Under the pieces are notes generated by a model. That model was not told the DNA's origin. It searched no databases and saw nothing but the letters and a program-made list of their open reading frames with translations. This document shows, piece after piece, positions 1 to 6,768 of a stretch of DNA of 39,488 bases. This DNA comes from Acidimicrobiia bacterium UBA4744 (GTDB lineage Bacteria; Actinomycetota; Acidimicrobiia; Spongiisociales; UBA4744). The number at the start of each line of letters is the position of its first letter. The stretch's first letter is position 1. The DNA lies in NCBI GenBank assembly GCA_002403855.1, contig DHIO01000041.1, positions 1 through 39,488 of the forward strand, read 5' to 3'. The position numbers and the translations under genes are program-made.

Positions 1-21
1 AAACCTGAAACCTGAAACCCG
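1..21 (-). repeat. Heptamer repeat tract AAACCYG x3
   Basis: Three back-to-back 7-nt units (AAACCTG, AAACCTG, AAACCCG on the plus strand) begin 4 nt beyond the stop codon of the LCP gene, and the array may continue outside the window. The same heptamer recurs at 1286-1306, again just after a stop codon. Confidence 0.7.
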
Positions 22-25
22 GGTC

Positions 26-1177
26 CTACCCGGCCGGCGGATAGACCGCCCCCAGCGAGTCTCGGAAAGGAGCGGTGGGTAGCAACACGTAGGCCCCTTC
101 TGTCGTCACGTAATCCCGGACCGATGTCGATATGCGCTTCACGTCCGAGGCATCGGTACCGCGGAAGGCCCAGGCGAGCGACACTGCGTCCCCGAAAGAG
201 AACCCCAGGTCCAGCACCACGGTTCCGGAGAGGCTCGCGGCCACCTCCGAGAACGAAGCGAAGGAAGAAAAAGAATTGAGCCTCCCGGCGACCTTGAACA
301 GCATGTCCTGCTGTTTCCGCTGCCGGGTGAAGTCGCTCACGCCGGCCATCGTTCTCCATTCACCGTCGACGAGCTCCTCGGTGCCACGGGAGCGCACCCA
401 GGCCAACGCCTGCGCTCCGCCGGCGGTGGAGCATCCGGCCGGCAGATCGAGCATCGCTTTGGCGTCGCGCACGGCATGCTCCACACAGATCTGGACGCCC
501 CCGACCGCGTCGATGACCCGCTGGAACCCGCTGAAGTCCACCCGTGCGAAGTGATCGACTTCGATGCCGGTGTAGTCCTTGACCATCAGAGAGAGCAATT
601 GCGCTCCGCCTGCATACCCGGCACAACCACCGAGGCCGGCATTGATGCGCGTGTAGCGCTGCGTGCACGGGTTCAAGACGTAGAGATCCCGGGGAAGCGA
701 CACCATGATCGGGGTCGAACCGTCCGACGGCTGCAACAAGTAGATGATGGCGTCCGCCCGGAACCCTCCCTCTACCCCGACCAGGAGGTAGGAGGTGAAC
801 ATGCCGTCCGGCAATTCGGGACTGTGGGCATATGGGTTTTCGAGTTTCCCGCTGTCGACCGGGGCCGTCACGTTGCGTTCCGCTTCCAACTCGGCCAGCA
901 ATTCGGCCTCCACCTCGAGCTGTTCGGCGAGGCGGGCTGCTTCCTCAGCAGCGTCCTCGGCGACGCGGAGCTCTTCGACCTCGGCCTCGGGGATCGTACT
1001 GAGCACCTCGGCTGCCACCGCGCTGTCTTCAAAAGGAACCCTTTCGATGTCCTGATAGGCCCTCCAGGCGCTCCATCCCGAGATGGCCACCAGCACTACG
1101 CCGGTCACGCCCAGGAAGACGGCAAGACGACGCAATCCACGATTTATGGCGCGGTCGTCTCGGCGATGTTTTCCCAT
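26..1177 (-). CDS. LytR-CpsA-Psr (LCP) family cell-wall glycopolymer ligase
   Basis: The 383-residue protein has a short basic cytoplasmic tail, one membrane helix at about residues 18-37, an Ala/Glu-rich segment likely to form a coiled coil at about 52-102, and an extracellular LCP domain from about 128. LCP signatures are visible: R140/D142 in FRADAIIYLL, SLPRDLYV at 160-167 and RINAG at 177-181, residues that in the family bind the pyrophosphate of polyprenyl-linked substrates. LCP enzymes transfer teichoic-acid-like or arabinogalactan-type polymers to peptidoglycan outside the membrane; the exact polymer cannot be read here. The ATG at 1177 follows a TACCAT box by 9 nt, suggesting a leaderless or very short leader. 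It lies downstream of the metal permease on the same strand, but 132 nt with repeats separate them. Confidence 0.9.
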   Translation of the reverse strand: MGKHRRDDRAINRGLRRLAVFLGVTGVVLVAISGWSAWRAYQDIERVPFEDSAVAAEVLSTIPEAEVEELRVAEDAAEEAARLAEQLEVEAELLAELEAERNVTAPVDSGKLENPYAHSPELPDGMFTSYLLVGVEGGFRADAIIYLLQPSDGSTPIMVSLPRDLYVLNPCTQRYTRINAGLGGCAGYAGGAQLLSLMVKDYTGIEVDHFARVDFSGFQRVIDAVGGVQICVEHAVRDAKAMLDLPAGCSTAGGAQALAWVRSRGTEELVDGEWRTMAGVSDFTRQRKQQDMLFKVAGRLNSFSSFASFSEVAASLSGTVVLDLGFSFGDAVSLAWAFRGTDASDVKRISTSVRDYVTTEGAYVLLPTAPFRDSLGAVYPPAG

Positions 1178-1186
1178 AGTCGACTC

Positions 1187-1192
1187 ATGGTA
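1187..1192 (-). promoter_or_regulatory. Putative -10 box (TACCAT) of the LCP gene
   Basis: TACCAT on the minus strand lies 9 nt before the ATG at 1177, with no convincing Shine-Dalgarno between. This fits the near-leaderless pattern seen at several genes here. Confidence 0.35.
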
Positions 1193-1240
1193 GATGCTTC
1201 CGTGAGAGGTGAGTAGTCAAATCGGCAGCCAGGAACACAC

Positions 1241-1306
1241 AGCAAGCAGCAAGCAGCAAGCGGCAGGCAACAAGCAGAAGACCCGAAACCTGAAACCCGA
1301 AACCTT
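1241..1306 (-). repeat. Two heptamer repeat tracts between permease and LCP gene
   Basis: On the plus strand, AGCAAGC occurs three times in tandem (1241-1261), followed by the degenerate units GGCAGGC and AACAAGC to 1275. After 10 nt come AAACCTG, AAACCCG and AAACCTT (1286-1306). The second tract ends 3 nt short of the permease stop codon. The period of 7 is constant. No coding explanation is visible. Confidence 0.7.
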
Positions 1307-1309
1307 CCC

Positions 1310-2149
1310 TCAGTTTGCGATACGAGGCACTCGCTTCTTGTTCGAAAGCTCGCGGAACGCCAGAACAAGGAAGAAGATCACCACCGACATACCGGCCATC
1401 GTTGCCCCTGCCGCGATGTCTGCGTGCCAGCTGATCAGCAGACCACTGATGACGGCCAGGAACCCGAAACCCACCGCCGCGGCCATCATGGTCGGCACCC
1501 GCCGGACGACCAGCGACGCTGTTGCAGCAGGGGCCACGATCAGTGCGAAGACCAGGAGCGTGCCCACAGTACGGAACGAAGTCACGATGGCCAGAGTGAG
1601 TAGCGCCAGCATGACGAAGTGCGCCAGACCGGGCCGTAATCCCAACATCCGGGCCTTCTCCTCGTTGAAGGAGAGCACGAGAAAAGCCCGGTAGAAGACC
1701 ATGATGACCGTCAGGGTCACCGCAGCGGCCAGGCCCTGCAACAGGATGTCCTCCTGACGGATACCCAGTGTGTCGCCGAACAGAATGGTGGACAGGCTGC
1801 TAGAGAACGACGGCAAGCGGGACATGATGATGACTCCCAACGCCAACATGCCGACGAACAGCAACCCGATCCCGGTGTCCTCCCGCAGACGTGCTTTGCG
1901 GTGAACGAGGTTGATCCCGAGGGTCATGGCTACCGCCGCGGCGACGGCTCCCAGCGTCAGGTTGAATCCGAGGGCAAAGGCCAGCGCTATTCCCGGCGTT
2001 ACACCGTGAGCCAGAGCATCGCCCATGAAGCTGAGCCCGCGCAGCACGACCCAGGTGCCGATCAATGAGGCCGTCATGACCGCCAGGGTGCTGCCCAGCA
2101 GGACACGCTGCATGAATGGCTCGGACAGCGGGTCGATCAGCCATTCCAT
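1310..2149 (-). CDS. Zinc/manganese-type ABC transporter permease (ABC-3 family)
   Basis: This 279-residue polytopic membrane protein is almost entirely hydrophobic, with about eight or nine membrane helices. It carries typical ABC-3 (ZnuB/MntB) features: an N-terminal helix followed by GTWVVLRGLSFMGDALAHG, a central LGIRQEDILLQ loop likely to contact the ATPase, and a late TVGTLLVFALIVAPAATA helix. It would form the membrane channel for the metal delivered by the neighbouring binding lipoprotein and be powered by the ATPase at 3609-4442. It lies 16 nt after the lipoprotein gene on the same strand, so the two are very likely co-transcribed. Zinc is preferred over manganese because of the adjacent Zur-like regulator, but substrate is inferred. 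Confidence 0.92.
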   Translation of the reverse strand: MEWLIDPLSEPFMQRVLLGSTLAVMTASLIGTWVVLRGLSFMGDALAHGVTPGIALAFALGFNLTLGAVAAAVAMTLGINLVHRKARLREDTGIGLLFVGMLALGVIIMSRLPSFSSSLSTILFGDTLGIRQEDILLQGLAAAVTLTVIMVFYRAFLVLSFNEEKARMLGLRPGLAHFVMLALLTLAIVTSFRTVGTLLVFALIVAPAATASLVVRRVPTMMAAAVGFGFLAVISGLLISWHADIAAGATMAGMSVVIFFLVLAFRELSNKKRVPRIAN

Positions 2150-2165
2150 GCGGAAACTCCCGGTT

Positions 2166-3104
2166 TCACTTCAGGTTCTCGACGATGAGACGGGTGCTGG
2201 TGCGCATCATATCGAGGTAGGTTTCGGCGCCCGACCCGCCCTCGCCCAACGATCCGGTCGGGAGAGTGACCACCTTGACCTGGTAGCCGACCTCCTCGGC
2301 AAGAGCATCCGCCAGGGTGGTCGACTCGGTCGTCGAGCCGAAGATCACCGACACTCCCTCTCGCTCGAGAAGATCAACCAAAGCGGCGAAGGCGGCCGGG
2401 CTGGCTTCGGCCGCGGTGGTCGCCGCCGGTATCACCGTCCCCAGAATCTCGAGCCCGTAGCGGTCGGCGTAGTAACCGTAGGAGAAGTGACTGGTCACCA
2501 TCTTGCGACGGTCAACCGGAACTTCGTCGATCAGCGTGGTGATCTCGTCATGGAGAGCCAGCACCTCTCCTTGATAGACGGCGGCGGAGTCCGAGACATC
2601 TACTCCTGCAGTCTCCGAGAGGTGACCGGCAATGATCTCTACCGCCGCGGACATACGCACCGGATCCATCCAGACATGAGGATCAAGAGTGCGGGAATCG
2701 GTTTCCCGATCGTGGTTGTCTTCTCCATGCTCCTCTGGAGAACCGGCGACGTATGGCTGCGGGTCGAGTAGGTCGCCGATTCTGATGACTGGAACGCCGT
2801 CGGCTTCGGCGGCAGCGAGGATATCCGACAGCCCTTCCTCGAGACCGACCCCGTTGGCGACCACCAGGACGGCTTCGCGCAATCGCGAGGCCTGCCGCGC
2901 CGAGGGCGAGAAGTCGTGAGGATCTGCGCCGATCGGCATCAATACCTCAACCTGCAGGGCATCACCGGCGGCCTTGTCGACGATGTCACCGAGTATCGTC
3001 GTCGTCGCCATCACGAGCGGTCGGCCGTCATCAACTTCGTCCGCGGCCCCACAGGCGGACCCGAGTACCGCCACGATGATCGCCGGGATCAGGATTCGTT
3101 TCAT
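2166..3104 (-). CDS. Zinc-type ABC transporter substrate-binding lipoprotein (ZnuA/AztC-like)
   Basis: The 312-residue protein starts with a lipoprotein signal (lipobox LGSAC, C18), so it is probably anchored to the outer face of the membrane. It belongs to the cluster A-I metal-binding proteins. Likely ligands are H63 (GADPHDFSPS), H143 (DPHVWMDP), H206 (TSHFSYGYY) and E260. A short acidic/His loop (HGEDNHDRETD, about 126-136) sits where ZnuA proteins carry their His-rich loop, favouring zinc. It is the first gene of the minus-strand half of the divergent uptake locus. The Fur-type palindrome at 3127-3145 lies 22 nt upstream of its ATG. The ribosome-binding site is weak. Confidence 0.92.
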   Translation of the reverse strand: MKRILIPAIIVAVLGSACGAADEVDDGRPLVMATTTILGDIVDKAAGDALQVEVLMPIGADPHDFSPSARQASRLREAVLVVANGVGLEEGLSDILAAAEADGVPVIRIGDLLDPQPYVAGSPEEHGEDNHDRETDSRTLDPHVWMDPVRMSAAVEIIAGHLSETAGVDVSDSAAVYQGEVLALHDEITTLIDEVPVDRRKMVTSHFSYGYYADRYGLEILGTVIPAATTAAEASPAAFAALVDLLEREGVSVIFGSTTESTTLADALAEEVGYQVKVVTLPTGSLGEGGSGAETYLDMMRTSTRLIVENLK

Positions 3105-3126
3105 GGTGGGGGTCTCATTCGAGAGA

Positions 3127-3145
3127 AATGAGAATGGTTCTCATT
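3127..3145. promoter_or_regulatory. Zur/Fur-family operator between divergent metal-uptake genes
   Basis: AATGAGAATGGTTCTCATT is an 8-3-8 perfect inverted repeat (AATGAGAA / TTCTCATT), or 8 of 9 matches in the 9-1-9 layout usual for Fur-family boxes. It sits in the 70-nt gap between the divergent lipoprotein and regulator genes. A possible -10 box (TACCAT, 3158-3163) places the palindrome across the -35 region of the regulator gene, so bound repressor would block both directions. A further CTCATT half-site lies at 3114-3119. Confidence 0.85.
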
Positions 3146-3174
3146 CGCTTTGTACGGTACCATTCCGTCCCACG

Positions 3175-3618
3175 ATGGGTCAAAGGAACGACGCCCTCAC
3201 GGCCGCTCGGCGCCGCCTGGAGGCCTTGCAGATGCGGTTCACGCCCGCCCGCCGGTCGGTAGTCGAGATACTCGAGACATCACCCGGTCCTCAATCGGCG
3301 GCCGATCTCATTGTCGCCGTAGAAGGGGCAGTTCCCATTTCGTCGCTCTATCGGACGCTGTCGGTGCTCGAGGACTCCGAGGTGATCGTACGCTTCCCCG
3401 ATCCGAATGGCGTTGCCCGCTACGAACTGGCAGAGTGGCTGACCGGGCATCATCACCACATGACCTGCATCGTATGTGGCGCAACCAGCGACGTGCCCGT
3501 GCCCAAGGATCTCGAGACGGCCGTCGACAACATCGTGGCTGAGGTAGGACGACGCTTCGATTTCCAGGTCGCCGGTCACCGTCTCGACCTGCAAGGAGTA
3601 TGTGCCCAATGTCGGTGA
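3175..3618 (+). CDS. zur: Fur-family metal regulator, probably Zur
   Basis: This 147-residue protein has the Fur layout: an N-terminal winged helix (RFTPARRSVVEIL, then SSLYRTLSVLEDSEVI), a metal-sensing segment with GHHHHMTCIVCG and two CxxC pairs (C98/C101 and C143/C146) for structural zinc. Fur-family repressors bind 19-bp palindromes when loaded with metal. Zur is preferred over Fur because a zinc-type ABC importer is split around it and the ATPase gene overlaps its end by 10 nt. I start it at the ATG at 3175, just inside the operator-bearing spacer; an earlier in-frame start would read through the operator. Probably autoregulated by the palindrome at 3127-3145. Confidence 0.88.
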   Translation: MGQRNDALTAARRRLEALQMRFTPARRSVVEILETSPGPQSAADLIVAVEGAVPISSLYRTLSVLEDSEVIVRFPDPNGVARYELAEWLTGHHHHMTCIVCGATSDVPVPKDLETAVDNIVAEVGRRFDFQVAGHRLDLQGVCAQCR

Positions 3619-4442
3619 ACGACATCGCCGTCACCGCCCGCGACCTGCAGCTTGCGTATGGCGAACACGCGGCCCTGGCCGCCTCCGATCTCGACATCCC
3701 GGCGGGGACGGTCACCACCGTCATCGGGCCCAATGGATCCGGAAAGTCCACACTGTTGCACGCCATCGCCGGCCTCCTCGAACCGGTTGGCGGCGAGTTG
3801 GGTGTCCTGGCCGGCCATCCGAAAAACCGCGGAGTGGCCTTTGTCTTGCAGTCCACCAAGGTGCATGAAGAGATCCCGATCACAGTGCGGGAAGTAGTGT
3901 CGATGAGTCGGTACGGCCGGCTTGGGATGTTCGGGCAGTTTCGATCGGCAGACCGTGCCGCATGCCGGTCGGCCATGGAACGCCTCGATGTGCTGGACCT
4001 CATCGACCGTCATCTCGATGAGCTGTCGGGCGGCCAGCGCCAGCGCGTATTCGTCGCGCAAGGCCTCGCCCAGGACGCCGATCTGCTACTACTCGACGAA
4101 CCGGTCACCGGATTGGACATCGTTTCCCGGGATCGCATCCTGGAGGCGGTAGCCACCGAACGCGCTCGCGGTGTCACCGTAGTGATGGCCACCCACGACC
4201 TGAGCGAGGCGGCCGCTGCCGACTACGTGATCTTGCTCTCCGGATACGTTGTTGCCTCCGGCACCCCGGAGGAAGTGCTCACCCCTCAGTGCCTGACCAA
4301 GGCCTACGGCATCAAGCTGATAACCACTGAGGACGGATCGGTCATTCTCGACGATCCCTACCATCGCACCGGTTCAGGCCGCCACGTTCACTTCGACCGA
4401 ACCGGGCATGCAGAGCACACCGACCAGCGGCGTCAGGATTGA
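3609..4442 (+). CDS. Zinc-type ABC transporter ATP-binding protein
   Basis: The 277-residue cytoplasmic ATPase has every canonical ABC motif: Walker A GPNGSGKST, signature LSGGQRQR, Walker B LLLLDEP followed by the D-loop TGLD, and the switch histidine in ATHD. It energises the permease at 1310-2149. The start at 3609 (MSVNDIAV) is chosen because AAGGAG at 3593-3598 is 10 nt upstream; the ATG at 3600 would leave 1 nt. The gene overlaps the regulator by 10 nt, implying one transcript and translational coupling. The His-containing tail (HVHFDRTGHAEHTD) is unusual for the family and could bind zinc. Splitting regulator-ATPase from lipoprotein-permease on opposite strands is uncommon but is seen in other zinc loci. 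Confidence 0.92.
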   Translation: MSVNDIAVTARDLQLAYGEHAALAASDLDIPAGTVTTVIGPNGSGKSTLLHAIAGLLEPVGGELGVLAGHPKNRGVAFVLQSTKVHEEIPITVREVVSMSRYGRLGMFGQFRSADRAACRSAMERLDVLDLIDRHLDELSGGQRQRVFVAQGLAQDADLLLLDEPVTGLDIVSRDRILEAVATERARGVTVVMATHDLSEAAAADYVILLSGYVVASGTPEEVLTPQCLTKAYGIKLITTEDGSVILDDPYHRTGSGRHVHFDRTGHAEHTDQRRQD

Positions 4443-4523
4443 GCAACTCGGTCGCCGGTTCCCGGTGTCCGGACGACCGGCAACCACACGGAGGTCGGAG
4501 GCCGGCAAAGAGCGCTTGAGAGC

Positions 4524-4529
4524 TACGCT
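4524..4529 (+). promoter_or_regulatory. Putative -10 box (TACGCT), leaderless start at 4536
   Basis: TACGCT ends 6 nt before the GTG start codon at 4536, where transcription would be expected to begin, and there is no Shine-Dalgarno sequence. Confidence 0.45.
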
Positions 4530-4535
4530 TCCCCC

Positions 4536-5180
4536 GTGTCACAGGTAGAGAGAGCGCTGGCCCGATCCCTCGCCTGGTTGTCCGCAGGGCTGGTGGTCGC
4601 CCTGCTCATGGTCGCCCTTCCGGATGCCGACCCCGACCGGTTGCTGCTGGTGGTCACGATCCATCTCGGAGCCGTCGTCGCGTTCGGGTTGGGGATCGGA
4701 TTGGACCTGGCCCGGTTCACGGACGGACCCTGGTTCGTGGGCATGGGCAGCAGCTGGTTCTGGCGGCGTTTCGGGGCCCTGGCGTCCATCGTTGCCTTGA
4801 CTACCGGAGTGGTCGCCCTGATCACTCTCGCTTCGTCGGCCGCCCTCGGATATCAACCGTCGCTGCAGTTCCTTCAGCTCCTGTCGGCGCTCGACATTGC
4901 GTGGGCTACTGCCGGGTTGATGTTCGGGGTCCGATTGGCGGCCGGCGATCGGTGGGCATTGCCGGCCGGTTTGATCCTGGCGGTGATCTGCGTCTGGTCC
5001 ATCTGGCGCTATCTGGACGTGGTGGGCTTCGCGGCAGACGGCGGGTGGCTGGTGTCCGCTCCGGACCTGTGGAGATACGTTCTACCGTTTGATATTGCAG
5101 CCGCAGTAATGGCAATCGGCGCCATGGTGGTCGGCGTTCGGTCCACTCATCCCACCGAACACCGCAAGCCCCAGTCGTAG
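4536..5180 (+). CDS. Integral membrane protein of unknown function
   Basis: The 214-residue protein is hydrophobic with about five or six predicted membrane helices (roughly 12-28, 38-56, 78-98, 107-128, 138-158 and 185-203). I do not recognise a family, and no catalytic motif is evident; a charged FTDGPWFVGMGSSWFWRR loop separates helices 2 and 3. It starts with GTG, apparently leaderless behind TACGCT. Its 3' end overlaps the end of the convergent DUF547 gene by 34 nt, so the two stop codons lie inside each other's reading frames. It is not obviously linked to the zinc locus upstream. Confidence 0.7.
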   Translation: MSQVERALARSLAWLSAGLVVALLMVALPDADPDRLLLVVTIHLGAVVAFGLGIGLDLARFTDGPWFVGMGSSWFWRRFGALASIVALTTGVVALITLASSAALGYQPSLQFLQLLSALDIAWATAGLMFGVRLAAGDRWALPAGLILAVICVWSIWRYLDVVGFAADGGWLVSAPDLWRYVLPFDIAAAVMAIGAMVVGVRSTHPTEHRKPQS

Positions 5181-5920
5181 CTCTGGTATTCGACCGAGAC
5201 CTTCTCCGTGGCGACCCAATCGGCGGACCGGCCCATCCAAGGGAGCAGCGCACCAAGGAGATTATCCGATCGAGCCGGAAGCCATGTGGGCATACGGCCG
5301 GGGCGAGTGAAATCGCCGCCGTACCAGAGGAATACGCGCGAGAGCCGAACCGTCCCCGTAGCCGCGTCTAGCTCGGACCCACCGGCCGCCAAGAACCGTC
5401 GCATCTGATCTTCCAGTTGCGTATCGAGTTGATCCCCCCGGTACGGCTCATGTCGCAGGGTCGGACACGACACGGATCCACAGACGAGGGCGGCATGAAT
5501 ACGCGGATCTCCGAACCGTCGGACCTTGCCGTGTTCGATAGCGTCCAGCGACAGATGTTCACCGGCGATCTGATACATCGGTGTGTCGAAGCCCCCGGGT
5601 AGACGGAGGACCGAGTCGGCCCCCGCGGCGAAGGCCCTCGCAGCCAGAGCGAGGGCGCCGGCGTTGTAGAGATTCAGCCAAAACGCCAGGGCCTCGGACC
5701 GGGTGAGAGTGTCCGGGTCGACGGTGCCGGCCTCCGCCAAGTACCGGTCGAGATCATCCTCTACGTGGGCCAGGGCCGGCGTCCCCCCTTGGGAAAGGGC
5801 TTCCAGGACCGGCTCCAGGCCGGTGTGGTCGACACCACCGGTCCCGTGCGGGCGGGGTCGGGCGACCAGAAGGGCTCGCAGGATCGACCAGGCAACACGA
5901 AGAGGATTCGGCGACTCCAT
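5147..5920 (-). CDS. DUF547 family protein
   Basis: The 257-residue protein matches the DUF547 family. The signature AFWLNLYNAGALALAARAF is near residue 81, and the second conserved block (HAALVCGSVSCPTLRHEPY) holds the conserved Cys/Ser core. The family fold resembles papain-like enzymes and its biochemical role is unsettled, so I assign none. I prefer the ATG at 5920; a TTG 12 nt upstream is possible. It follows the amidotransferase gene by 27 nt on the same strand and is probably co-transcribed. It overlaps the convergent membrane-protein gene by 34 nt. Confidence 0.85.
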   Translation of the reverse strand: MESPNPLRVAWSILRALLVARPRPHGTGGVDHTGLEPVLEALSQGGTPALAHVEDDLDRYLAEAGTVDPDTLTRSEALAFWLNLYNAGALALAARAFAAGADSVLRLPGGFDTPMYQIAGEHLSLDAIEHGKVRRFGDPRIHAALVCGSVSCPTLRHEPYRGDQLDTQLEDQMRRFLAAGGSELDAATGTVRLSRVFLWYGGDFTRPGRMPTWLPARSDNLLGALLPWMGRSADWVATEKVSVEYQSYDWGLRCSVG

Positions 5921-5947
5921 CAACGAGAGCAACCCGACTGCAAGGCC

Positions 5948-6655
5948 TCATGTTCCCTTCTCCGCGAACTCCGCGACTTCAGCGAGCCAGGCCGCGAACA
6001 GCCGATCCGCCCGGATCCGCAGATTCTCCTGAGTGGCCTCGACCGCGCCGAGAAACCGGCCGGGGTCGATCCCCACCTCGTGAAGAGAATCTCCATCGCG
6101 GCTGATCCAGGTCTCGAGAATCTCCGGAGTCACTTCGGGGTGGAACTGGACACCGACGGCCGAGCCAATCCGGAAAACTTGAGGGTACCGATCGGAAACG
6201 GCGAGCAGGGCGCCGCCGGGGGGAAGATCCCAGCTGTCGTGATGCCACGAAGCCATAGGGCTCTCGAAGCCCCCCAGTATCGGATCTCGCCGTCCGGCCT
6301 CGGTCACCCGCAGGTCGACGAGCCCGGCTTCCTGCGGATCTACCCGATACGCTCTGCCTCCCATCGCCTCCGCAACGATCTGACAGCCGAGACAGATGCC
6401 CAACAGCGGCACCCCCCGACGGACGGCGGCTCGCACCAGTGCCTTTTCTTCGACCAGAAACGGATAGGCCCGGTCTTCGTACGCACCCATGTGCCCTCCG
6501 AGGATGACGGCGCCGTCCACCTCCCGCAGATCGGGCATCGCGTCGCCCCGGTATGTCTTCACCATCTCCACCGGAACACTCCGCATGGACAGGCTGACGC
6601 CGAGCCAGCCCGGAGGAACGGACTCTTCGTTCTGAATCACCGCAATGGGGCGCAT
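5948..6655 (-). CDS. Class I glutamine amidotransferase domain protein (GMP-synthase-like)
   Basis: This 235-residue stand-alone GATase1 protein has the nucleophile elbow GICLGCQ (C88) and the His/Glu pair VQFHPE (H172, E174), a complete Cys-His-Glu triad. The oxyanion region LGGHMGAYED is also present. Stand-alone members hydrolyse glutamine or related gamma-glutamyl amides; the acceptor cannot be told from sequence. A GAGGAACG ribosome-binding site lies just upstream of the ATG. It is the first gene of a likely two-gene unit with the DUF547 gene. Confidence 0.88.
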   Translation of the reverse strand: MRPIAVIQNEESVPPGWLGVSLSMRSVPVEMVKTYRGDAMPDLREVDGAVILGGHMGAYEDRAYPFLVEEKALVRAAVRRGVPLLGICLGCQIVAEAMGGRAYRVDPQEAGLVDLRVTEAGRRDPILGGFESPMASWHHDSWDLPPGGALLAVSDRYPQVFRIGSAVGVQFHPEVTPEILETWISRDGDSLHEVGIDPGRFLGAVEATQENLRIRADRLFAAWLAEVAEFAEKGT

Positions 6656-6756
6656 CGTTCCTCGTTCCTCGCGCCGTAGAGATTACGAGCTACGGCCACG
6701 CCAACCTCGCCACAAGCAAGAGTTCCGACCCACCCGGGTCTCAGAAGAGCTCCCAC

Positions 6757-6762
6757 TACCCT
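6757..6762 (+). promoter_or_regulatory. Putative -10 box (TACCCT), leaderless start at 6769
   Basis: TACCCT ends 6 nt before the GTG at 6769. There is no ribosome-binding site, so the mRNA probably begins at or beside the start codon. Confidence 0.45.
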
Positions 6763-6768
6763 CTTGGT

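Noticed and set aside
1241..1306. CRISPR-like array
   Set aside because: Units are 7 nt with no spacers; this is a simple tandem repeat.
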